DNA of 42,968 nt from assembly GCA_012520855.1 (NCBI GenBank), contig JAAYNO010000056.1:1-42968 (forward strand), in the 5' to 3' direction. Both the position numbers and the translations under genes were made by a program. The DNA comes from Clostridiaceae bacterium. Its GTDB lineage: Bacteria > Bacillota > Clostridia > DSM-8532. Each line of letters begins with the position of its first letter. Within the stretch, counting starts at the first letter, position 1. The notes below the pieces were generated by a model. The model ran no database searches, had not been told where the DNA came from, and saw only the letters and a list, made by a program, of their open reading frames with translations. Shown piece by piece: positions 9,426-18,928 of this stretch.

Positions 9426-9452
9426 TACAACCAAACCCACCCCTAAATAAAA

Positions 9453-9506
9453 CCCACCCTGAGTGCTGTGTCAGATTTCACAGTACAATGGGTGGGCTGA
9501 TCTTTT
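9453..9506 (+). terminator. Terminator after the coat gene pair
   Basis: CCCACCC...TGTG / CACA...GGGTGGG hairpin followed by a T-rich stretch. Confidence 0.6.
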
Positions 9507-9540
9507 AATTATATTATGTAAATATAAATGATTTCCTTAA

Positions 9541-10275
9541 TTATTTATGGTTTTCAAACTGAAGTCTTGTTTTGTCTGCCCTATACTTTGTTATTATATA
9601 TTCGACGGGCTGACCGCTCTTTGAATAAAGTATGTTTCTGATTCTGATAAGGGGCTGGCCGGGCTGAAGTTTTAAGTAAACAGCTTCCACCTGATCGGTG
9701 CTTATAATATCAAGCGTACTTTTCGTGCTGCTTGGAATAAGCGGGTATTTACCCCTTAGCACATCTTTGTTGGTTTGTATATCCTCTATTACTTCAGGAA
9801 AAAGAGATAACGGTATATATGAAATACTTAATGATACCATATCTTTACCTAGTGGATTTGTATATGTAATTGCAGCAAAATCTGTTTTTCCGTCATTTCT
9901 TAAATTAAAAGCTTCCGCGATCTCAGAAAGTTCCTGCCCTGTTACTGTCTCGGTCGATATAATATTTTTCTCTGAAGGATTTTTACTGTCCAGGATCGAA
10001 TCAGTGAATCCTGTGTAATCTTTTACGCTTATATGGGTTTTCTGAGCCGCTACAAAAGTACCTTTGCCTTTCATTTTATATAGCTGGCCGCTTGAGGTAA
10101 GTTCGTTAATAGCTTGTCTTACGGTAGGTCTTGAAATATTGTATTGCTCACAAAAATCCTGTTCAGATGGAATTTTCTGGTCAACTTCGAAATCCCCATT
10201 TTCGATCTTCTCTAATATTAAATTTTTAAGCTGACAATACAGCGGAACATTACTGTACTTATTAATCGCTACCAT
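9541..10275 (-). CDS. GntR-family transcriptional regulator with UTRA domain
   Basis: VPLYCQLKNLILEKIENGDFEVDQKIPSEQDFCEQYNISRPTVRQAINELTSSGQLYKMKGKGTFV; ATG 10275 behind ggaggtaaagta. Confidence 0.93.
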   Translation of the reverse strand: MVAINKYSNVPLYCQLKNLILEKIENGDFEVDQKIPSEQDFCEQYNISRPTVRQAINELTSSGQLYKMKGKGTFVAAQKTHISVKDYTGFTDSILDSKNPSEKNIISTETVTGQELSEIAEAFNLRNDGKTDFAAITYTNPLGKDMVSLSISYIPLSLFPEVIEDIQTNKDVLRGKYPLIPSSTKSTLDIISTDQVEAVYLKLQPGQPLIRIRNILYSKSGQPVEYIITKYRADKTRLQFENHK

Positions 10276-10372
10276 TACTTTACCTCCGTTATTATTTAAA
10301 TTCTCACAATATGATGACATGACAATATTACATTACTGGTGGCCAAGAATCAATAGGACTTTGGTACATTTT

Positions 10373-11800
10373 TCAGGCCTTCAATTCAACATTAGTTTCT
10401 TCGGTATGATTTTTCTTAAGTAATGGCATAACATGCTCCGATAAGAACTCTTCTACTTGCTCACGGCTTCGTCCGGTAAAGTTTTCAGGAGCCAGAACAC
10501 TCATAAGATCTTCTTTATTTATATCAAAATTGGGGTCATTGGCAATCCTGTCAATCAAATCGTTAGGTTTTCCTTCTTCTTTTACCAGGCGGGCTGCCTC
10601 CAATGAATGAACGCGTATACGCTCATGTAAAACCTGTCTGTCACCTCCTCGCTTTACCGCTTCCATAAGGATATTCTCTGTAGCCATGAATGGGAGTTCC
10701 TCCATAATTCTCTTTCTTATCATTTTTGGATATACGATGATCCCATCTGCTACGTTGTTATATATATTAAGAATCGCATCAACTGCCAAAAAAGCTTCAG
10801 GAACACTGATCCGTTTATTTGCCGAGTCATCAAGAGTTCTTTCGAACCATTGGGTTGAAGCAGTCAAGGCAGGATTTAACGCATCAACAATAACATATCG
10901 CGCTAATGAAGCAATCCTTTCACATCTCATGGGATTGCGTTTATAAGCCATTGCAGACGAGCCAATCTGATTTTTCTCAAATGGTTCTTCCATCTCCTTA
11001 AGGTTTGCCAAAAGACGCATATCATAACTGAATTTACTTGCACTTTGGGCTATCTGGCTTAATACGTTGAGAATTCGTGAATCCTGCTTCCTTGGATATG
11101 TCTGGCCTGAAACAGGCATTACTTCAGTAAATCCAATTTTTTCAGCGATCAATTCATCCAGTTTCTTTACTTTTTCATGATCTCCGTTAAAAAGCGCTAA
11201 AAAGCTTGCCTGAGTTCCGGTTGTACCCTTGCTTCCCAAAGGTCTTAATCTTGATATAACAAAGTCAAGCTCTTCAATATCAAGCATAAGATCCATTATC
11301 CACAAGCATGCCCTCTTGCCTGCTGTAACAAGCTGGGCAGGCTGGTAATGGGTATAACCAAGAGCAGGCATATCTTTATATTTATCTGCAAAACGGGAAA
11401 GCTTTGATATAACTGAAAGGACTTTCTTCTTAATAATTTTCAGTGCATCTCTGTAAATGATCACATCGGTATTGTCTCCCACATAACAGGATGTGGCCCC
11501 TAAATGGATTATACCTTTTGCTTTTTCGCACTGAGCCCCATAAGCATGCACATGGGACATAACATCGTGACGTGTTTCTTTTTCTATCTTTTCTGCAAGT
11601 TCATAATTTATATCATCTTTATATAATTTAAGTTCATTGATTTGTTCGTCGGTAATATCAATGCCAAGTTCCTTCTCTGCTTCTGCTAGTGCTATCCAGA
11701 GCTTTCTCCAGATTTTGAACTTGACATGAGGAGAAAAAAGTTCCAACATCTCTTGACTTGCATAACGTGTATTGAAAGGGCTCTCATATGTATTACGCAA
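10373..11800 (-). CDS. purB: Adenylosuccinate lyase
   Basis: 475 aa; fumarase/ASL signature GSSAMAYKRNP; TSCYVGDNTD; PALGYTHYQPAQ. Confidence 0.93.
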   Translation of the reverse strand: MRNTYESPFNTRYASQEMLELFSPHVKFKIWRKLWIALAEAEKELGIDITDEQINELKLYKDDINYELAEKIEKETRHDVMSHVHAYGAQCEKAKGIIHLGATSCYVGDNTDVIIYRDALKIIKKKVLSVISKLSRFADKYKDMPALGYTHYQPAQLVTAGKRACLWIMDLMLDIEELDFVISRLRPLGSKGTTGTQASFLALFNGDHEKVKKLDELIAEKIGFTEVMPVSGQTYPRKQDSRILNVLSQIAQSASKFSYDMRLLANLKEMEEPFEKNQIGSSAMAYKRNPMRCERIASLARYVIVDALNPALTASTQWFERTLDDSANKRISVPEAFLAVDAILNIYNNVADGIIVYPKMIRKRIMEELPFMATENILMEAVKRGGDRQVLHERIRVHSLEAARLVKEEGKPNDLIDRIANDPNFDINKEDLMSVLAPENFTGRSREQVEEFLSEHVMPLLKKNHTEETNVELKA

Positions 11801-11995
11801 TTTTGGGCAACCTCCGACAGTAATGTTATGTCAATATTACGTGTTAACAACAGGGCAATATAATATCTTATTGTAATTCTTATGGTGCATGAAATATTAT
11901 ATAACAAAATAATACAAAAATCCAGTATAAATAGAATAAATATAAAATTATATTTTGCTTGATTTTATGCTTTGCTACAGTTTCTCTGAGATAAT

Positions 11996-12046
11996 AATAC
12001 GGCATTTGATCAACCTAAAATTCGAAGATCGATCAAATGCCGTATT
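11996..12046. terminator. Perfect 16-bp inverted repeat, probable terminator hairpin
   Basis: AATACGGCATTTGATC (11996-12011) / GATCAAATGCCGTATT (12031-12046); lies downstream of the aminotransferase. Confidence 0.65.
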
Positions 12047-12080
12047 AGTAAATTTTTTGATGATTTACATCAATAATCAA

Positions 12081-13352
12081 TTACGCCAATATCAGATCCA
12101 GCACCGCCAGTTCCACACATACACATAGTACCTCGATTGCCGTTCTTAGTTCAGAAACAGGCGGATATGTCGGAGCTATGCGTATATTGCTGTCTTTCGG
12201 ATCCTTGCCGTATGGAAATGTAGCACCTGCAGGTGTAAAGGTGACCCCTGCTTCTTTTGCAAGCTTTACTGTTTTCCCTGCACAGCCTTCATATACATCA
12301 AGGCTGATAAAATAGCCTCCATTCGGCTTATTCCATGATGCAACATCTTTGCCTGAAAGATTTTTTTCAAGGATTTCATGAACTGCCTCAAATTTAGGCC
12401 GAAGTATTTCAGCATGCTTCTTCATATGTTCACTTATATTTTCCACATTCTTTAAAAAGCGTGCATGAAGAAGCATGTTTACTTTATTATATCCTATAGT
12501 TTGTTTTGATATCTGCTTTTTGATGTGCTCTATATTCTCCCTGCTTGATGCCATAAATGCTATTCCTGCTCCGGGGAATGTTACCTTTGAGGTCGAGCCG
12601 AACATATACACCCTGTCAGGATTCCCTGACTCACGGCACAGCGATATTATGTCCGCTAATTTATCCGGCGTGTCGTAAAGGTGATGCAATGCGTATGCAT
12701 TATCCCATATTATCCGGAAATCCGATGCTTTTGTTTTCATGGACGCCAGCCTTTGGACAACGTCATCGGAGTATGTTATCCCTGTAGGATTGCTGTACAT
12801 AGGTATGGACCACATGCCTTTTATGGACTCATCCTCTGAAACAAGAGCCTCGATCATATCTATATCAGGGCCGTATTCTTTTATTGGAACAATTATCATT
12901 TCTACACCGAACAATTCGGTGATGGCAAAATGCCTGTCATATCCGGGACAGGGACATAAAAATTTAACCTTGTCAAGCTTGCTCCAAGGCTTTTCAAAGC
13001 CATTAAGCCCATGATTGAAAGCTTTAGCAATCAGATCATACATTAAATTCAGGCTTGAATTTCCGCCTATAAACAGCTCTTCAGTTGAAATATCGAATAA
13101 CTCGGCAAAAAGATCCTTGACCTCTTTTATCCCGTCAAATTGCCCATAATTTCGGCAATCAAAACCATCTTCAGTAAATAAGTCGTTTGTATGGCTAAAA
13201 AGTCCGTTGGACAAATCAAGCTGCTCGGTACAAGGCTTTCCTCTGGACATATCCAATTTTAACCCCTGTTTTTTATAACTCTCATACTTGAGGGAAAGCT
13301 CATTTTTTCTTTTGAGCAGTTCTTCTTTGCTGAACCCTTTATAAGCCTGCAT
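12081..13352 (-). CDS. Class I aminotransferase (aspartate aminotransferase-like)
   Basis: LDMSRGKPCTEQLDLS, SIPMYSNPTGITYSDD, RIIWDNAYALHHL, GSTSKVTFPGAGIAFMAS, IRIAPTYPP; ATG 13352 behind ggaggttt. Confidence 0.9.
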   Translation of the reverse strand: MQAYKGFSKEELLKRKNELSLKYESYKKQGLKLDMSRGKPCTEQLDLSNGLFSHTNDLFTEDGFDCRNYGQFDGIKEVKDLFAELFDISTEELFIGGNSSLNLMYDLIAKAFNHGLNGFEKPWSKLDKVKFLCPCPGYDRHFAITELFGVEMIIVPIKEYGPDIDMIEALVSEDESIKGMWSIPMYSNPTGITYSDDVVQRLASMKTKASDFRIIWDNAYALHHLYDTPDKLADIISLCRESGNPDRVYMFGSTSKVTFPGAGIAFMASSRENIEHIKKQISKQTIGYNKVNMLLHARFLKNVENISEHMKKHAEILRPKFEAVHEILEKNLSGKDVASWNKPNGGYFISLDVYEGCAGKTVKLAKEAGVTFTPAGATFPYGKDPKDSNIRIAPTYPPVSELRTAIEVLCVCVELAVLDLILA

Positions 13353-13456
13353 TTTAAACCTCCGGATCACTAAAAAATATAATACACGATTCTTTTACCT
13401 ATTGTATGACAGGATCGGAGGTTTTGCAAGTTTAATATAAAGATATTGCAAAAATA

Positions 13457-14719
13457 TTAACGAGTAGTATAGATCCATTTTTTTACTACTATTTTCATAT
13501 AATCTGAAAACCGCATCTTTTGTGCACTGTTCAGTGTAATCAGTTGGGTCTCTGCTATGATCTTATCGCCTTGAAATATTGATACTGTGCCCATAATACT
13601 TCCCTGCCGCACCGGGGCATCTACTTTATCTGGCAGAGATACTCTTGTATAAAGAGCATCGATTTCATTATGCTTCAATACGGCCTTCAGATCTTCGGCA
13701 ACTGCCACAATGACCTCATTCAGGGTCCGCGAACGGTCAACCTTTACCGATCCCAGAATACGCCCTTTTTCCAGTAAAAAAACTTTATCGAATTCCATAA
13801 ACGAATAATCCAGTATTTTTTGAGAACTGGATGTTCTTAAGTTCTTTGTATCACAGAACAGAACTACTGAAATGAATCTTTTATCATTTCTTGTTGCACT
13901 TGTTACCAGACATCGACCGGCAAGTCCGGTGTAACCTGTCTTAACTCCGTCAGCCCCCTCATAGCAGGTAAGCATTTCATTTGTACTCTTAAGGGCTTTT
14001 CCGTTAAAATAAAACTCTGTTTTTTTGACAATATCATTGAATACAGGGTTTTTAAGCGCATATCTGGTTATCTTGGCTAAGTCGTATGCCGTTGTATAAT
14101 GATTTTCGGCATCAAGGCCGTGAGGATTGGAGTAGCTGGTAGAATAAGCTCCAACTTCAAGTGCCTTCTCATTCATGAGTTCACAGAAGCCCTCGACACT
14201 TCCTCCTACGTGTTCCGCGATTGCAACGGCTGCATCATTGCCTGAACAGATCAGAAGTCCATGGAGCAGTTCATGCATTTTTACGATTGAATCCTTTTTT
14301 AGTCCCATTACCGAGCCGCCCATATTAGCAGCTCTTTGGCTTATTAAAACATCATCGTCCAATTCGGACCTCTCAAGAGCAACTATGGCCGTCATAATTT
14401 TGGTTGTGCTTGCCATCGGTCTTTTTCTGTAAGCATTCTTTTCATAAAGAACGGTTCCTGTTTCAAAGTCCATGACCAGAGCTGAACGCGCATTAATAAC
14501 TGGTTCACTGATAACCTCGGTCACTTCATCTTCCGAATAAATGGTATCTGCCATTTTATCAAAATATGTATAAGTAGGATTTCGGGTGTTTTGGCTTTCA
14601 TCCGTGATGCTTATCGATGAAGGGGTTTTAGTACCAGACCCATTGTTAAAGAAAATTTTACTTACAATATATATTGATAACATTATAATGATCAAATACA
14701 GGATATCTTTTTTTTTCAA
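13457..14719 (-). CDS. D-alanyl-D-alanine carboxypeptidase (DacF-like, PBP5 family)
   Basis: N-terminal TM segment; SxxK in MASTTKIMTAIVALE; SGNDAAVAIAEH; DGVKTGYTGLAGRCLV. Confidence 0.92.
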   Translation of the reverse strand: MKKKDILYLIIIMLSIYIVSKIFFNNGSGTKTPSSISITDESQNTRNPTYTYFDKMADTIYSEDEVTEVISEPVINARSALVMDFETGTVLYEKNAYRKRPMASTTKIMTAIVALERSELDDDVLISQRAANMGGSVMGLKKDSIVKMHELLHGLLICSGNDAAVAIAEHVGGSVEGFCELMNEKALEVGAYSTSYSNPHGLDAENHYTTAYDLAKITRYALKNPVFNDIVKKTEFYFNGKALKSTNEMLTCYEGADGVKTGYTGLAGRCLVTSATRNDKRFISVVLFCDTKNLRTSSSQKILDYSFMEFDKVFLLEKGRILGSVKVDRSRTLNEVIVAVAEDLKAVLKHNEIDALYTRVSLPDKVDAPVRQGSIMGTVSIFQGDKIIAETQLITLNSAQKMRFSDYMKIVVKKWIYTTR

Positions 14720-14776
14720 AACTCTATCACCAAAAAATTAATACCCTGTGTCAAATATATTTTCTTTATCAACTTA

Positions 14777-15277
14777 CTATGATATCTTATCCCAAATTGA
14801 CTTAATGGATATTATTGCATTTTTTATATCAGTTGCATCGATAGTGTAGTCGCAGTACTTATTATAAAGTGGTTCGCGTTCCTCAAAAAGTCTGTAAAGA
14901 GCTTTAGGATCGTCCTTAATAAGCGGCCTGTCTGCAGGGTCAACAGATTCGATAATATCCTCCACAGGTCGCTTGAGGTAAAAAACAACGCCTTTTTTTC
15001 TTAAAGCCTCCATATTTTCAGGGCGAAGAACAACTCCCCCGCCTGTTGAGATGATAATATTATTTAATGAAGAAAGGCATTTTACCATTTTACTTTCAAT
15101 ATCCCTGAAATGCTGCTCCCCTTTCAGGAAAAGCTCGCTTATTTTACCGAAGCTTCTTTCAATATTTTCATCGCTGTCGGTAAATGACATACCAAGTACA
15201 GATGCCAGCTTTTTTCCTACTGTTGTTTTGCCCGATCCCATAAGACCTATTAAGACTATATTTGTTTTTGTTTTCAT
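14777..15277 (-). CDS. aroK: Shikimate kinase
   Basis: 166 aa; IGLMGSGKTTVGKKLASVLGMSFTDSDENIE; ISTGGGVVLRPEN; adjacent to the other aro genes. Confidence 0.93.
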   Translation of the reverse strand: MKTKTNIVLIGLMGSGKTTVGKKLASVLGMSFTDSDENIERSFGKISELFLKGEQHFRDIESKMVKCLSSLNNIIISTGGGVVLRPENMEALRKKGVVFYLKRPVEDIIESVDPADRPLIKDDPKALYRLFEEREPLYNKYCDYTIDATDIKNAIISIKSIWDKIS

Positions 15278-15411
15278 TTTTAATCCCTTGTTTCATAATT
15301 ATTCTAATAAAGAATCTTCACTACGCTCTCAGAAATTGCGTAAAGGTAAGTGCAATACGCTATCTTTTGGACGCCCACTGGACGCCTCTACAAATTAGAA
15401 GCTGAAATTCT

Positions 15412-15452
15412 GAGGTTAGAATTCTTACTTCTTACCTCTGACTTCCAACCTC
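15412..15452. repeat. Hairpin-forming repeat overlapping the aroE stop
   Basis: gaggttagaa...ttccaacctc (9/10 arm match) with internal direct-repeat-like ttacttcttacct; spans the last aroE codons and stop at 15432. Confidence 0.65.
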
Positions 15453-16523
15453 TATTTGGTCATAAATTTCTCTTACCAATTCTTCTCCGAATTGCCTGCC
15501 CTGCCAGATTTCCTGAGCACTTACAGCCTGTGCAACAAGCATATAAAGTCCATTGTCACATGGTATTCCAAGCTCTCTGGCATACTTTAGCAGCAAGGTC
15601 TCCTTTGGGTTATAAATCAGGTCAAGAACAAAAGATGCGCCATAAATCTGATGCTTGCCCAGGGGGGATTTATCTGTCAAAGGATACATCCCCACCGGTG
15701 TGGCATTTACTATCATATCTACTCCTTCAGATGTGAAGCTTTCCAAAGCTATACCCCGTAAGCCCGGATATTTGATCAGTATTCCTTCGGGATCTCTTGT
15801 TGCGATCATGATATCTGCCGCACCATGATCCTCAAGATATGATATTACCGCTCTCGATGCCCCGCCGCTTCCCAATACTGCACATTTCTTGTTTTTCGGA
15901 TCGAATCCGCAGTGGTAAAGCGCCCTTCCGAAACCAATGTAATCGGTGTTATGCCCTCTTTTTTCATCGCCAAATCCAATGGTGTTCACAGCCCCGATAG
16001 TTTTTGCAACGTCAGAAATGCTGTCAAGATAGTTCATAATATCGGTTTTGTAGGGAATTGTAACATTAGCTCCGCAAAAACCCAGATTCTCAAGCTTGTT
16101 TAGTAGTTCGGGCAGCTCACCTTGCTTTGCCTCATACAGCTCATATGATCCGGTGATATCTGTCTTCTTAAAAAATAAATCGTGGATCTGAGGTGATATG
16201 CTATGAGACAGCTTGCTTCCTATCAATACATAGCGTTTGCATTCCTGGCTCTTCATTCTCTTTTTCTGATATATCTTTGATTCGGACATAATGCTTTCAA
16301 AAACAACCCTGATGCTTTCGTGGTAATCTGTGTTTTCAACAGCTCTCAGCACATTTTCTATCACTTTTGATTCCCGGGAACTGTCTAGTACATCAACTTT
16401 GTATTTCAATTTGTGATCTGAGATCCTTGAAACCAAGTCCATGCGTTTTTCCAGCAATATGGCCAACTCTCTGTCAAGAGCATCGATCTCTTTTCTGATT
16501 TGTTCAAGATGATTATTATCCAT
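15432..16523 (-). CDS. aroE: Bifunctional chorismate mutase (AroQ-type) / shikimate dehydrogenase
   Basis: N-terminal LEQIRKEIDALDRELAILLEKRMDLVSRISDHK (chorismate mutase), then KRYVLIGSKLSHSISPQIHDLFF, GANVTIPYKTDIM, AVLGSGGASRAVISYL, VNATPVGMYP (AroE) in one ORF. Confidence 0.93.
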   Translation of the reverse strand: MDNNHLEQIRKEIDALDRELAILLEKRMDLVSRISDHKLKYKVDVLDSSRESKVIENVLRAVENTDYHESIRVVFESIMSESKIYQKKRMKSQECKRYVLIGSKLSHSISPQIHDLFFKKTDITGSYELYEAKQGELPELLNKLENLGFCGANVTIPYKTDIMNYLDSISDVAKTIGAVNTIGFGDEKRGHNTDYIGFGRALYHCGFDPKNKKCAVLGSGGASRAVISYLEDHGAADIMIATRDPEGILIKYPGLRGIALESFTSEGVDMIVNATPVGMYPLTDKSPLGKHQIYGASFVLDLIYNPKETLLLKYARELGIPCDNGLYMLVAQAVSAQEIWQGRQFGEELVREIYDQIEVGSQR

Positions 16524-17637
16524 TATCCCGGCTCTCCTCCATAAAACTCTCTATTCCATACTGACCAATAAAAAGATCAAATACAGCGATAGCGGCTGAA
16601 GCTTCGATCACCGGAACCACCCGCGGAACAATACAGGCATCATGTCGACCTTTTACCTTGACCTTTGCGTTTATGCCTTCTTTTATATTTATGGTGTCCT
16701 GTTCCTTTGCTATTGAAGAGGTAGGTTTTACTGCAACCCTGAATACTATTGGCATACCGTTTGTGATACCGCCGTTTATTCCTCCGTTATTATTCGTTTT
16801 GGTGAGGATTTTTCCGTTTTCAAAGTAATAGCTGTCATTTGCCTGGCTTCCTAACATGGATGCGATCCCAAAGCCCTCACCAAATTCAACTCCTTTTACT
16901 GCCGGGATCGAAAACAAAATCGATGACAATTTTGCTTCAACATTATCAAATATCGGTGAACCTAAACCGGCCTGAATCCCTATAATAGCCGTTTCAACGA
17001 TCCCGCCTGCTGAATCCAGATTCTTTTTAGCATCATCTATTATGCCAAGATACTTCTCCCTGCAAGACTTGTCATTAACGGGGATATCCATTTTCCTCAA
17101 TTCCAGTAATCGATCTTTAGTTATATTAGCTTTGTCAAAGCCCAGATCCTTCACATTATAAATTGAATCAATATGTGAGCCGATTATTATACCTTTGCTC
17201 TTAAGAATCTGTGCAGCAAGAGCACCGGCAAAAACGATAGGTGCGGTAAGCCTTCCGGAAAAATGACCGCTTCCCCGTACATCATTGAAGCCCTTGTACC
17301 TGACATATCCCGAATAATCAGCATGACCGGGTCTCACAAGGTTTTTCAACTCGTCATAATCACCGCTTTTTTGGTCCTTATTCGTAATAATTGCGCATAA
17401 AGGAGTCCCGGTGGTTTTATTGCCATATATCCCGCTTAAGATCTCAACATTATCGGGCTCGTTTCTCTTTGTTGAATATGGCATGGATCCGGGTTTTCTT
17501 CTTATCATTTCCTCGGAAATATTATCAAAATCCACGGTAAATCCCGAAGGTAATCCATCTATAACTACTCCAATGGCAGGACCGTGGGATTCGCCGAATA
17601 CCGATATTTTGAAGTTCTGACCGAAAATACTACCCAT
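16516..17637 (-). CDS. aroC: Chorismate synthase
   Basis: GSIFGQNFKISVFGESHGPAIGVVIDGLPSG; RPGHADYSGYVRYKGFNDVRGSGHFSGRLTAP; GRHDACIVPRVVPV; start at ATG 17637 behind ggagagg. Confidence 0.96.
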   Translation of the reverse strand: MGSIFGQNFKISVFGESHGPAIGVVIDGLPSGFTVDFDNISEEMIRRKPGSMPYSTKRNEPDNVEILSGIYGNKTTGTPLCAIITNKDQKSGDYDELKNLVRPGHADYSGYVRYKGFNDVRGSGHFSGRLTAPIVFAGALAAQILKSKGIIIGSHIDSIYNVKDLGFDKANITKDRLLELRKMDIPVNDKSCREKYLGIIDDAKKNLDSAGGIVETAIIGIQAGLGSPIFDNVEAKLSSILFSIPAVKGVEFGEGFGIASMLGSQANDSYYFENGKILTKTNNNGGINGGITNGMPIVFRVAVKPTSSIAKEQDTINIKEGINAKVKVKGRHDACIVPRVVPVIEASAAIAVFDLFIGQYGIESFMEESRDNG

Positions 17638-18928
17638 AAAATTCAACCTCTCCTCCAAGAGCCATAAAATCCTCCCAAAACTCCGGATAGGATTTTTTTA
17701 CCGCTTCATACCCTTCAATCTCAACAACCTGATCACATATGGCTGATGCCGATGCAAGTGCCATGACTATCCGGTGGTCACCTGATCCATGGACTTTTCC
17801 GCCTTTCAGCTTATTTACACCATCAATGACAAGACCGTCTGGTTTTTCAATTATCCTGGCACCTAATTTATTAAGCTCACTGCAAGTTGTTGAAAGTCTG
17901 TCAGATTCCTTTATGCGAAGCCTGGCGCCGTTAACTATATTGGTCACACCTTTTGCTGCCGATGCAGCCAAAGCGATAGCAGGAACAAGATCAGGGCATT
18001 GTGAAACATCAACTGTGATACCCTTAAGATCAGTTTTATTAAAGGATAAGCCCTGATTATCAATCACCGGCTTTGCTCCCATGTTTTTTAGAATATCAGC
18101 TATGATCCTGTCACCTTGAAGAGAGTCCATACTCAAGCCTTCTATGGTTATTTGCCCTGAAAGAGCGCCCATCACACAGAAAAAAGCTGCCTGTGACCAG
18201 TCTCCCTCCACTGTGTATGAAGGTATTGCCTTGTAGGATTGGTTTCCTTTGATTATTAAAATTCTGTGATTTTTTTCAGAAGCAATATCAATACCAAATT
18301 CCTTAAGTACACTTATAGTCATTTGTATGTAGGGCAACGATTCCATTTTACCTGCGATATTGATCCTCGACGAGGCTTCCAGAAGAGGCAATGTAAATAA
18401 GAGCCCAGAGATGAACTGTGAGCTTACATCCCCCTGCAGAGTGTATTCGCCGGGAACTAATCTGCCCGACAAAGTTATTGGCATTTTACCTTCTGTGTCT
18501 ATAAAACTAATGCCTTTCTGGGTAAACAACCTTTTATAAATATCAAAAGGCCTTTCAACAAGGCGTCCATGCCCTGTGAAGATGCAAGGCTCAGAAACCA
18601 ACCGGGTAATGGGCATTAAAAAACGGGCTGTTGAGCCTGATTCCTTACAATCGATGCATTTCTCTTTGATTGTTATTTGTCCACTTGCTTCTATGGTAAC
18701 TGTCTTCCTGCCTTTATACTCCGGGCTGTCATCTATGCGGACCTTTGCTCCCAGGGCTTCTGCAGCACCCAACGTCGCTTTTATATCATCAGAAAGAACC
18801 ACATTATTTATTCTGCTTTCACCTTTTGCCAAAGCTGCGCAAATAACAGCTCTGTGAGCCATACTTTTAGAGGGTTGGGCAAATACCTTCCCTTTAAGGG
18901 GCTTCGATATGATCCTTAAGGATTTCAT
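17630..18928 (-). CDS. aroA: 3-phosphoshikimate 1-carboxyvinyltransferase (EPSP synthase)
   Basis: AQPSKSMAHRAVICAALAKGES; CKESGSTARFLMPI; LRIKESDRLSTTCSEL; HGSGDHRIVMALASAS; RBS ggagggg. Confidence 0.96.
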   Translation of the reverse strand: MKSLRIISKPLKGKVFAQPSKSMAHRAVICAALAKGESRINNVVLSDDIKATLGAAEALGAKVRIDDSPEYKGRKTVTIEASGQITIKEKCIDCKESGSTARFLMPITRLVSEPCIFTGHGRLVERPFDIYKRLFTQKGISFIDTEGKMPITLSGRLVPGEYTLQGDVSSQFISGLLFTLPLLEASSRINIAGKMESLPYIQMTISVLKEFGIDIASEKNHRILIIKGNQSYKAIPSYTVEGDWSQAAFFCVMGALSGQITIEGLSMDSLQGDRIIADILKNMGAKPVIDNQGLSFNKTDLKGITVDVSQCPDLVPAIALAASAAKGVTNIVNGARLRIKESDRLSTTCSELNKLGARIIEKPDGLVIDGVNKLKGGKVHGSGDHRIVMALASASAICDQVVEIEGYEAVKKSYPEFWEDFMALGGEVEFYG

